A stretch of DNA of 9,290 bases. Origin: Candidatus Poseidoniales archaeon. Its GTDB lineage: Archaea; Thermoplasmatota; Poseidoniia; Poseidoniales; Poseidoniaceae. The stretch spans positions 1-9,290 of the forward strand of contig JAAXIR010000106.1 in assembly GCA_012270265.1 (NCBI GenBank), in the 5' to 3' direction. The notes below the pieces were generated by a model. That model was not told where the DNA came from and searched no databases. It worked only from the letters and a program-made list of their open reading frames with translations. A program made the position numbers and the translations under genes. Shown in pieces: positions 1 through 6,257 of this stretch (the stretch's first letter is position 1; each line of letters starts with the position of its first letter).

Positions 1-501
1 GTGTTTCCCCTGCTCCTCGACAAACAACTGGATGATGAGTGGAAAGTCCATCTTGGCTGAGTTGGACATTTTGTCCATGCGAGCTCCTCCGAGGATGGAT
101 CCTGAAGGCGAGCCTTTGCCATCGCCTCCGACGTAGATACGCATGCTAGGGAGCAATGCTTCACTCGATTCGATCGCAATTCGGCAAGGAATGACAGTAT
201 CTTCAGTGAATCCAGTCACTACACCTTCGGACATATCGTGTTCAACAACTCGGACCCACTTTGCATCGTAGAGGGGTTGTCCGTCTCGACGGCGTTGTTG
301 CGGTCGTTGGTTGCCTCTGTTGTTACGACGCTGTTGTGAGCGCTGTTGAGGACGTTGCTGACGTTGTGGTTGTTGCTCGGGTTTCTTCTGAGGCTTTGGA
401 ATCTCTCTGCGACCGGTAGCAGGAGGAGGCATGGAGGTATCAACAGACGGCTTTGCCTTGTTGAATTTACGAGGTGTGTAATCACGGCCAGGGCGGCTCA
501 T
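1..501 (-). CDS. DUF655 family predicted nucleic-acid-binding protein, 3'-truncated
   Basis: The 167 codons seen run off the window edge, so the C-terminus is missing. The first ~25 residues are basic. Residues ~38-72 are a low-complexity Gln/Arg/Pro-rich tail, probably disordered. From ~77 a folded domain begins (YDAKWVRVVEHD). The segment at ~121-164 (RIYVGG, then MDKMSNSAKMDFPLIIQLFVEE) resembles the DUF655/COG1491 pattern of a basic 'GKG...KID' stretch followed by 'LTPTAKSELPYVIE.IV.'. The family is archaeal and predicted to bind nucleic acid; its biochemical role is not established. The start is the ATG at 501-499, chosen because GGAAGTGAT lies 4 nt upstream. The gap from the rpoF stop is 24 nt, so the two genes are probably co-transcribed, and rpl21e-rpoF-DUF655 is a common archaeal order that supports the identification. 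The Q/R tail is unusual. Family call fairly sure; function unknown. Confidence 0.82.
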   Translation of the reverse strand, partial: MSRPGRDYTPRKFNKAKPSVDTSMPPPATGRREIPKPQKKPEQQPQRQQRPQQRSQQRRNNRGNQRPQQRRRDGQPLYDAKWVRVVEHDMSEGVVTGFTEDTVIPCRIAIESSEALLPSMRIYVGGDGKGSPSGSILGGARMDKMSNSAKMDFPLIIQLFVEEQGKH

Positions 502-505
502 GCCA

Positions 506-514
506 ATCACTTCC
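506..514 (-). promoter_or_regulatory. Shine-Dalgarno site of the DUF655 gene
   Basis: GGAAGTGAT on the minus strand differs by one base from GGAGGTGAT and lies 4 nt before the ATG at 501. It lies inside the 24-nt gap between rpoF and DUF655. Confidence 0.65.
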
Positions 515-525
515 GGTTATGTTGT

Positions 526-888
526 TCATTCAATGCCAACGTGTTGTCGAACGAGTTCGATGACAGCGTTGATGTCTCCATCATCGATGGATGCACGACG
601 GCTGGCCATGACAGCCTTGATTTCGATTTCACTGAGCGGCATAAGTTCAGCAAGCTTTGCAGCGAGTTCGGGGTACTTCTCGAACGCTGGGAGATCAGCA
701 ATGGCGTTCTTGAGTGCTTCGAAGACAGCAGCATCGGTTGGGTATCCGTTGCGATTGTCGCTTGCTGCCCACTCAGCGTGGAACAAAGCAGCACGCTGTT
801 CGTAGGTCAAATCTCTTCGACGCTCTTGAGCACCCATCAAAAGGTCTCGAACGGTTGCAAAGTCGACGATTTTCTCTTCTTCAGTCAT
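526..888 (-). CDS. rpoF: DNA-directed RNA polymerase subunit F (Rpo4/RpoF, Rpb4 homologue)
   Basis: This is a subunit of archaeal RNA polymerase. With Rpo7 (RpoE) it forms the stalk that binds emerging RNA and helps promoter opening and termination. The 120-residue product fits the family length (~105-125). It shows the expected layout: an N-terminal strand region (KIVDFATVRDLL), a central helix (LTYEQRAALFHAEW), then the C-terminal HRDC-like part with the hallmark LAELMPLSEIEIKAVMASRR followed by a helix ending AVIELVRQHVGIE. The frame can also open at a GTG at 897-895, overlapping the rpl21e stop. The ATG at 888 is preferred because GAGTGAT sits 4 nt upstream, the same register as in its two operon neighbours. 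The gene follows rpl21e with a 5-nt gap and precedes DUF655, the conserved archaeal order. No sign of damage. Confidence 0.93.
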   Translation of the reverse strand: MTEEEKIVDFATVRDLLMGAQERRRDLTYEQRAALFHAEWAASDNRNGYPTDAAVFEALKNAIADLPAFEKYPELAAKLAELMPLSEIEIKAVMASRRASIDDGDINAVIELVRQHVGIE

Positions 889-892
889 GGTG

Positions 893-899
893 ATCACTC
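893..899 (-). promoter_or_regulatory. Shine-Dalgarno site of rpoF (decides start)
   Basis: GAGTGAT on the minus strand lies 4 nt before the ATG at 888, the same register as in rpl21e and DUF655. It overlaps both the rpl21e TGA stop and the alternative GTG start, which suggests translational coupling and favours the ATG. Confidence 0.6.
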
Positions 900-1184
900 A
901 AGAGGGCGAAGGTGTTCAGGGCGGGCGATGACAGTCTTCTGCATGTTTCCGTCCTTCACGGAGACAACCCAAGCGACGCCTTGTCGCTTCTGGATGAATC
1001 CTGTACGGCCGTGGAATCGGCGGTGAGGCATGCCCATTTGTTGGCTACCGTCCAAGACGATTGCAACGCGGTCACCCTCTTCGTAGTTGTGCATAATGCG
1101 GTTGATGTACGTTCGAGAACGGTCTTTTCGTCGTCGACGAAGGATGCTTCGTGTCCCTACTCGTTGTCCCTTGGATCGCTTCAT
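894..1184 (-). CDS. rpl21e: Large ribosomal subunit protein eL21 (L21e)
   Basis: Component of the archaeal/eukaryotic large ribosomal subunit, absent from bacterial ribosomes. The 96-residue product matches the usual size (~95-100). It begins with the basic MKRSKGQRVGTRS segment, then an NYEEGDRVAIVLD strand, the signature GMPHRRFHGRTG at ~52-63, and the conserved ending KTVIARPEHLRPLE. The frame also opens at an ATG 15 nt upstream (1199), but that would place the Shine-Dalgarno sequence GGAGGTCAC inside the coding region. That element lies 4 nt before the 1184 ATG, and homologues start with M(V)KRS-like sequence, so 1184 is chosen. It is the first gene of an inferred rpl21e-rpoF-DUF655 operon with its own TATA box, 98 nt downstream of the pus10 stop. 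Confidence 0.95.
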   Translation of the reverse strand: MKRSKGQRVGTRSILRRRRKDRSRTYINRIMHNYEEGDRVAIVLDGSQQMGMPHRRFHGRTGFIQKRQGVAWVVSVKDGNMQKTVIARPEHLRPLE

Positions 1185-1188
1185 TTTA

Positions 1189-1197
1189 GTGACCTCC
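1189..1197 (-). promoter_or_regulatory. Shine-Dalgarno site of rpl21e (decides start)
   Basis: GGAGGTCAC on the minus strand lies 4 nt before the ATG at 1184. It matches the start of the sequence complementary to the conserved archaeal 16S rRNA 3' end (GGAGGTGAT). It argues against the in-frame ATG at 1199, which overlaps this site. Confidence 0.75.
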
Positions 1198-1216
1198 ATG
1201 GTTCGAAACTTGCATT

Positions 1217-1293
1217 ACGCTGATTCGAGGCATCTCTGCGACCTACCCACTGCATATAAGCACCGCGATGAATCAAGTCCACTCAATCAGCGT
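1217..1293. repeat. 9-bp inverted repeat flanking the rpl21e promoter
   Basis: The arms ACGCTGATT (1217-1225) and AATCAGCGT (1285-1293) are perfect reverse complements separated by 59 nt. One arm overlaps the last codons and the stop of pus10. The other falls just downstream of the predicted rpl21e transcription start. The TATA element lies between them. Chance cannot be excluded. Confidence 0.45.
1253..1259 (-). promoter_or_regulatory. TATA box of the rpl21e-rpoF-DUF655 operon
   Basis: TTATATG on the minus strand is the best TATA-like element in the 98-nt gap between the pus10 stop and rpl21e. With the usual archaeal spacing of ~25 nt, transcription would start near 1230, giving a leader of ~46 nt that contains the rpl21e Shine-Dalgarno site. 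The element and spacing are seen; use as a promoter is inferred. It lies between the arms of a 9-bp inverted repeat (1217-1225 and 1285-1293). Confidence 0.6.
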
Positions 1294-3019
1294 GGATATC
1301 TCCAACATCGAGCCATTCAACCGTGCATTTTGCCTTGATGAGCGAGGCGATGGACGGTTGTGTTCGGCCATCATCCCCGTGAACGGTTTCTTTGACGTAG
1401 GTTCCTGACTCACAACGAAGCGTGAATTCGACGTAGATGTTACCCTCATCGTTGATTTCGACGCTTGCATCACGTGTTTCGATGACTTTCCGCCGTCGCA
1501 CAAGATCGGCTCTACGATGTGCCACGCGTTCGGGTGTTCGTTGAGCAAGATTCACGCCTTCGAGCTTCTCAATGATGTCAAGGATGGTCGTTTCATCTGG
1601 TAGAGGGAGCATCTCGACCGGCTCTGGATTGGTTGCGAGAAGGTTGGCAATCAATTCAGCCTTCACACCCTTCTCTGAGCACTTACGCTCGATGCACAAT
1701 TCAACAAGTTCCGCTTTCTTCATTTTCTTGAGGTCGGCTTCATCAAGAATTGAAACTTCAACTCGCTCAAGAGGTTTCTTTGGATTGTCTTTCTTGTCCC
1801 CTCGACGACGGTGTTTACGACGACCTCGTCCACGCTGTTGGACGTCTTCCTTTGTCAAATCCAATGGTGCAGTAAGAACGTCAAGTTCTGGTTTGGAGAG
1901 TGGCTCGACAAGGAAACGAATCGTGTAGGATTTCTCAGCTGGCGTATCCTTCACTCGAACGACTTCGCTACGATTGGATCGTCGAACATCGGTGACTTCA
2001 ATCGAGCCTTTCGCTCGTTCATTGACGGCCTTCATCGCTGACTCGTAATCGATGTCCCATCGCTTGGGCTCCTTGATTTCGAGAACGAAGGGCCGTCCTC
2101 GACCAAGGCATCGAACGTCGATGTCTTCTCGACCCATCCCGTGGAAGGCATGTTCACGACCTTCGAACAATTCGATGATCGGGTTACCGATGAGATCCTG
2201 AACGCTTGATGGATATTGTTGCCCTGTATCGTTGCACTTAGCACAACCTCGTCCTTTGCAAGCCCGACAAGGCCAGCGTGTTTGCGGAATACCGCGTTCG
2301 TGTTTCTTGTAACGTCCATAGATGTAGGCACTGCGAACATCGAGTGTGACGGTGAGGGTTAGAACGTCGATGAGTGCTAAGATATCGGGTTTGTCGTTGA
2401 CGATCGACACACCTTCGAGTCGTTCGTTCAATTTCTCAGAGATCAAACCAACAAGTGACGGTTTCAATCCATCAGAGCCACCGGCGGCATATTGCTTTCG
2501 AATACCTTCTTCATGCTCAATTTGATCCTTTGGAAATCGAGCACCGATTTGCAACTTCTGGATATCGTATCCTGCAAGTGCATCTTCGATAACGTCTGCA
2601 AGGAGATTGACTTCTTCGAACAAGTTCTCACAGAATGGACACAGTGGAATTTCTTGACGAATGTTCAAGAGACGCTGATTTCCTTCGCTAATCGATTCTC
2701 TAATCTGTTGGCCGGATGCTTCGTTGCTTTGTTGGAAGGAGCGCTTACCACCCAATCGACCAAGACATGGGTCGCAGGTTCCCATTCGAAGCAGATGCTT
2801 CAGTCCAGCAGGCGATGGTGCACGTGGAATCTCTTCGGTATGCTCCTCCAACTGCTCAGGTTCTTCCAATTGTTCAGGTTCTTCCTGTGTTTCTTCAACA
2901 TCATCCCAAAGAGAGTAATCGGTCGATCCGAAGCCAGAGTTGGCATACTTCATCCAATCTTCTTCATCATCAGGTGTCGAATCATCGACCAGTGTCGCCC
3001 CTACCGCCGCTGGGACCAC
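1283..3019 (-). CDS. pus10: tRNA pseudouridine synthase Pus10 with SAP-like insertion
   Basis: Archaeal Pus10 makes pseudouridine-54 and/or -55 in the tRNA T-loop, replacing bacterial TruB. Visible in order: an acidic extension (~11-63) with a tandem EEPEQL repeat; the zinc/THUMP-type N-terminal half with C82/C85 (TCDPCLGRLGGK) and C127/C130 (CPFC); a second Cys cluster C251/C254/C259/C262 (CRACKGRGCAKC); then the catalytic core at ~290-315 with HGMGREDIDVRCLGRGRPFVLE. D299 in GRED is the expected catalytic Asp by analogy with GRTD of TruA. C-terminally LAQRTPERVAHRRADLVRRR and CESGTYVKETVHGDDGRTQPS are typical. At 578 residues it is much longer than most archaeal Pus10 (~400-430). The excess is the N-terminal extension and an insertion at ~386-470 holding a basic tract and a SAP-like motif. 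The start is a GTG with no clear Shine-Dalgarno site; Met23 (2953) is an alternative. It follows the RND gene by 51 nt with no terminator seen, so read-through is plausible. Confidence 0.93.
   Translation of the reverse strand: MVPAAVGATLVDDSTPDDEEDWMKYANSGFGSTDYSLWDDVEETQEEPEQLEEPEQLEEHTEEIPRAPSPAGLKHLLRMGTCDPCLGRLGGKRSFQQSNEASGQQIRESISEGNQRLLNIRQEIPLCPFCENLFEEVNLLADVIEDALAGYDIQKLQIGARFPKDQIEHEEGIRKQYAAGGSDGLKPSLVGLISEKLNERLEGVSIVNDKPDILALIDVLTLTVTLDVRSAYIYGRYKKHERGIPQTRWPCRACKGRGCAKCNDTGQQYPSSVQDLIGNPIIELFEGREHAFHGMGREDIDVRCLGRGRPFVLEIKEPKRWDIDYESAMKAVNERAKGSIEVTDVRRSNRSEVVRVKDTPAEKSYTIRFLVEPLSKPELDVLTAPLDLTKEDVQQRGRGRRKHRRRGDKKDNPKKPLERVEVSILDEADLKKMKKAELVELCIERKCSEKGVKAELIANLLATNPEPVEMLPLPDETTILDIIEKLEGVNLAQRTPERVAHRRADLVRRRKVIETRDASVEINDEGNIYVEFTLRCESGTYVKETVHGDDGRTQPSIASLIKAKCTVEWLDVGDIHAD
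2849..2884 (-). repeat. Tandem 18-bp repeat encoding EEPEQL twice in Pus10
   Basis: The units at 2867-2884 and 2849-2866 are identical at 16 of 18 positions. The two differences are synonymous third-position changes (GAA/GAG and CAA/CAG). The repeat falls in the acidic N-terminal extension of Pus10, residues 46-57. Confidence 0.85.
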
Positions 3020-3070
3020 CCATTCGACCGCACCCTTCCGTCACGGGTATCCTTCAAGAAGACACCGATG

Positions 3071-6000
3071 CTATTCTTCTTCAGAATCTGACTTGGTGAA
3101 TTGGTGCAACAGGCCCAGAGCTGCTGTCGTAAGGACAAGGCTTGCAATCAATGAGAGGAAGATCATCGCAGCAGAGAAGATTCCAAAGTTGCTGAACAGA
3201 CCCATAGGGGAGAGAGCGATGACCGAGAATCCAGCAATATCGGATGCAGCGCTTCCAATGAGTGCAAGACTGCAAGCACCACCAACTGCATGCAAGGCCT
3301 GCTTGTGCGACTCACCCTTTTCACGACTTTCACGATACCGTTCCGTGACGTGAATACAGTAGTCGATTCCGACACCAAGTGAGATGGTAGCGATTGTTAC
3401 GGTGACGATGTTGAGGCTTGCACCAGCAACTTCCATCAAACCGTACAGCCACACGACGACGAGGAGAATCGGGCCCAACGTCACCAATGCTTGCTTGATC
3501 GAACGGAAACCAACCGCAAGGGATACGAAGACGAAGAGAGAACCGAGGACAAGCGAGGATTGCATCTCATCTTGCATTTCGGTTGAAGCAACATAACGTG
3601 TCACCGGACGCCCAGTTGTCATGACCCATGTTAGTGGTTCTTCCTCGGTTGTTGAAGTTCCTGCAACCTCACGTGTCCCCGTTGAGAGATTGGTGAAGAC
3701 TTCTAGATCTTCCCACAACTTCTCCATTGCAGGTGCAAGACTTGGGAAGTCTTCTGGACCAGTGATACCAAATCGAATCAGCATGTGCTCGTATTCAGCG
3801 GGTTGTCCATTGATGTCAAGCCAAGGCTGAGCAGGGTCCAGTTCGACCTTCGGCATGATGTAGAGACTGACAATGCTCGCAGGAATGGAAGGGATTGGAC
3901 CGATGCCTGGAACGCCTTCGAGCGTGAGGAAGCCGTACATGAATGCGAGACAATCTCGGTCTTCAGTGTCGATGAATCCAATCTGCGTTGTGTTGCATCC
4001 AACGCCGTTTCCTTCAACATCTGGGTTCCAACCACGGGCTCGGAATGGTTCATCGTTGAGAACCATGGAACCTTGCGCAGCAAACACCAACTCATCGAGA
4101 GCGAGGAGGTCAATGTTGCCATCAGGCGTCTTTGTGATCTTTTCAGGTATGCCTTCCTGCGGTGTGTTCATTCGCTGTCTTAATTCGTCGATTCCAGCGT
4201 ACACACGAGGGTCGAGCACATCGCCTTCAATCAGCAACATGGCCGGTTCGCCTTCATCAGAGAATCGTTCATTGACGATGTTGACGCCCTGTGCAAAGTC
4301 AGAAGACTCATCGAGGAAGTCTTCAACCGCAAAATCTCCCTCAAGATTGGACATGGCGATGCTTGCTGGGACGGTTAACAGCAAAGCGAGTACAGCTATA
4401 ACAATCGAATTCTTGAACCGACCGCTTTGAATGGTCAATCCTCGCAACCACTTTTCTGGAACCAAGTGTGTAATTTGACGCTCTTCAATGGATTTGCCTT
4501 TTCGATTCTCAAGCCACTCATCAAAACTCATTCGCAGCAATGGGACCCACAAACCAGTCAACAAGAATGCAGCAAGGATACCCATGGCTGCTTCGATGCC
4601 GAAACTGCGCAAGGCCGCGATATCCGAGAAAAGATTGGCAGAGAACGCAGCCATTGTTGTGATCGATGTGAGCATGATGGCACGACCGACTCGGGTCAGC
4701 GTAATGGTGCCAGATTCTGAAGCACTCTTGCCGAGTTTACGTTCTTCTTTGTAGCGATGAAGAGCATGGAGCGAATCATCGATGCCTAAAGCGAGAACGA
4801 GAATTGGGAGTAGATTTGAGAATTGCGAACGTGCGATGATGTCCCATCCAAAGAAACCTGTGAGGTTCGAGATGTGGCCGATGAATCCCTGCATCCACAA
4901 CAGGGCTCCACCCAGAGCAACAACGACGATGGCTACGTCACTTACTCGCCTCAAACTTACGTAGAGGAGTCCGAGAATGATCAGTCCCATCAGTGCAATG
5001 AGTCCTGTAGAGGATTGAAGCTCCCGGTTGACTTCAACATTCACGCCTTGTCCCACAAGGAGCGTAAGAGAGGTTCGATCATGGGAGCGAAGATGACCTT
5101 CGAGATCCATGTAGGTCCACTCGACCGAACATCCAGCCCCTTCCTCTTTCTTGAGTTCAACACAGTACTCTTCCGAATACTGCGGTGGATGAAGAACCAG
5201 TTCGCTGTTGGCCAATCGATAACCGCCGATGACCAAACCTTCGTCGGATGTCCGAATGGACTTCTCTTGCTTTGCATCCTTCCAGACAATCTCCCAGCCA
5301 CTTTCTTCGAGCGATGCGCGGTCGAGTTGAACCAGTAGCCATGAGGCAGAACCGCTCCAACGGCCATATCCCGTGTACTCGTTTTGCCAGTTACCTTCCG
5401 AATCAAGCGAACCACCGATTGGCCCCTGCTGAATCGAAGTAATGTCGGAGACAAACCCACGGTCCAATGAAATCCATCGTAGGAAGTCGTTATTGCTTCC
5501 TTCAGCCATTCGTGCTGCTGCCATGTCGATGTGGGCTTGCGTAACGTTCACATCATCAAAACTCAAACAATCGAGTGGGAAACAGTCGGTCCAATTTGTA
5601 GGTGCTGGAGTAGGTACACCGAGCGGAGAGAGTCCTGGCGGTGACAGGATGTACGTGTTCTTCAGGAAACCACGGAAGAAGTCCGCAAGGGTCATGACAC
5701 CCGTTGTTTGGTGGCCTGTTACTTCGTTTACTAGAGGCTTGAGCGACTGGCCCAATGGATGCTCTTCGACCAGTTTTGCTTTCTGATCAATTTCTTTGAG
5801 AATGGTAAGGTTAAGGATTCCTCCATCCGGTTCTGAAATACCAACCCATGGCTCTCCTGCCTCAATGATTTGGTCTGCTGGAGGAATGCTGGTGTAATCT
5901 GGTGTTCCACCATCGATGGTCGATGCAGGTTGCCATGTGCTCAAATCTTCAACCTCAGCTGGATCTCGAACGGAGACGACGAATCCGAGAATGATTTCAC

Positions 6001-6196
6001 TGGTTGGAAATTCCGTATCAATGATGGTTTGTGCAGTCAGTTCTGGAGACTCCATCTCATACGATTCCATGTCGATTGGTTGGAGCGCTGTGAGTGCACC
6101 TGGAATCATGAACAATGTGAGGATGAATACAGCAATGTGGACTCGTTTCCGATGAGCAACCATGCTCTTTGAAAACCTCGCAAAACGAGTGTCCAT
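3071..6196 (-). CDS. RND superfamily exporter, MMPL/COG1033 type, 12 TM
   Basis: Large cytoplasmic-membrane transporter of the RND superfamily, likely driven by an ion gradient; substrate unknown (lipid-like compounds are typical of MMPL relatives). The 1041-residue product has the family's duplicated layout: TM1 (~21-38), a large external loop (~39-397), TM2-6 (~398-415, 421-441, 460-480, 506-523, 537-554), TM7 (~597-615), a second external loop (~616-879), and TM8-12 (~880-897, 904-922, 928-947, 973-995, 1004-1030). The matching TM4 and TM10 motifs LGIDDSLHALHRY (470-481) and GVGIDYCIHVTERY (941-954) carry the acidic residues expected for proton or cation coupling. The external loops contain Cys pairs (205/210, 345/356, 734/749) that could form disulfides. 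Start: ATG at 6196, without a clear Shine-Dalgarno site or convincing TATA box. Loop 1 is ~100 residues longer than loop 2. No adaptor or outer-membrane partner lies nearby, as expected for an archaeon. Confidence 0.9.
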   Translation of the reverse strand: MDTRFARFSKSMVAHRKRVHIAVFILTLFMIPGALTALQPIDMESYEMESPELTAQTIIDTEFPTSEIILGFVVSVRDPAEVEDLSTWQPASTIDGGTPDYTSIPPADQIIEAGEPWVGISEPDGGILNLTILKEIDQKAKLVEEHPLGQSLKPLVNEVTGHQTTGVMTLADFFRGFLKNTYILSPPGLSPLGVPTPAPTNWTDCFPLDCLSFDDVNVTQAHIDMAAARMAEGSNNDFLRWISLDRGFVSDITSIQQGPIGGSLDSEGNWQNEYTGYGRWSGSASWLLVQLDRASLEESGWEIVWKDAKQEKSIRTSDEGLVIGGYRLANSELVLHPPQYSEEYCVELKKEEGAGCSVEWTYMDLEGHLRSHDRTSLTLLVGQGVNVEVNRELQSSTGLIALMGLIILGLLYVSLRRVSDVAIVVVALGGALLWMQGFIGHISNLTGFFGWDIIARSQFSNLLPILVLALGIDDSLHALHRYKEERKLGKSASESGTITLTRVGRAIMLTSITTMAAFSANLFSDIAALRSFGIEAAMGILAAFLLTGLWVPLLRMSFDEWLENRKGKSIEERQITHLVPEKWLRGLTIQSGRFKNSIVIAVLALLLTVPASIAMSNLEGDFAVEDFLDESSDFAQGVNIVNERFSDEGEPAMLLIEGDVLDPRVYAGIDELRQRMNTPQEGIPEKITKTPDGNIDLLALDELVFAAQGSMVLNDEPFRARGWNPDVEGNGVGCNTTQIGFIDTEDRDCLAFMYGFLTLEGVPGIGPIPSIPASIVSLYIMPKVELDPAQPWLDINGQPAEYEHMLIRFGITGPEDFPSLAPAMEKLWEDLEVFTNLSTGTREVAGTSTTEEEPLTWVMTTGRPVTRYVASTEMQDEMQSSLVLGSLFVFVSLAVGFRSIKQALVTLGPILLVVVWLYGLMEVAGASLNIVTVTIATISLGVGIDYCIHVTERYRESREKGESHKQALHAVGGACSLALIGSAASDIAGFSVIALSPMGLFSNFGIFSAAMIFLSLIASLVLTTAALGLLHQFTKSDSEEE

Positions 6197-6242
6197 GCAT
6201 TGAGGGATGACTTATCCTTCATGAATGAATGTATTCCAATCA

Positions 6243-6257
6243 GAAAGAAAAAGCGCG
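6243..6257 (-). terminator. T-rich tract after the M28 peptidase gene
   Basis: Immediately after the peptidase stop the minus strand reads CGCGCTTTTTCTTTC. A pyrimidine/T-rich run without a required hairpin is the usual archaeal terminator form. It would separate the peptidase transcript from the RND gene 61 nt downstream. No hairpin is seen, so support is modest. Confidence 0.4.

Noticed and set aside
286..390. Repetitive GTTGTTG-like stretch as a CRISPR or microsatellite
   Set aside because: The repeats are irregular and in frame with the DUF655 gene, coding for Gln/Arg codons. There are no spacers and no constant repeat length.
889..897. GTG start for rpoF overlapping the L21e stop
   Set aside because: Possible, but the ATG three codons later has a Shine-Dalgarno match at the same 4-nt distance as its neighbours, whereas the GTG does not.
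346..1026. Long plus-strand open frame opposite DUF655, rpoF and L21e
   Set aside because: It runs antisense to three clearly recognisable genes, has no family-like motif, and spans gene boundaries and ribosome binding sites. It is a by-product of codon bias.
1185..1199. Upstream ATG giving five extra residues on L21e
   Set aside because: It would place the strong Shine-Dalgarno sequence inside the gene and add residues not seen at the start of L21e proteins.
2492..3091. Plus-strand open frame of about 200 codons opposite Pus10
   Set aside because: Antisense to conserved Pus10 sequence including its zinc-binding cysteines. Its Phe-rich product is what reverse-complemented Glu/Lys codons give, so it was not taken as a membrane protein.
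6197..6257. Promoter or regulatory palindrome upstream of the RND gene (TTCATGAA at 6218-6225; short GGAT/ATCC arms)
   Set aside because: The 8-bp palindrome and 4-bp stem are too short to separate from chance, and no TATA box sits at the proper distance from the ATG.
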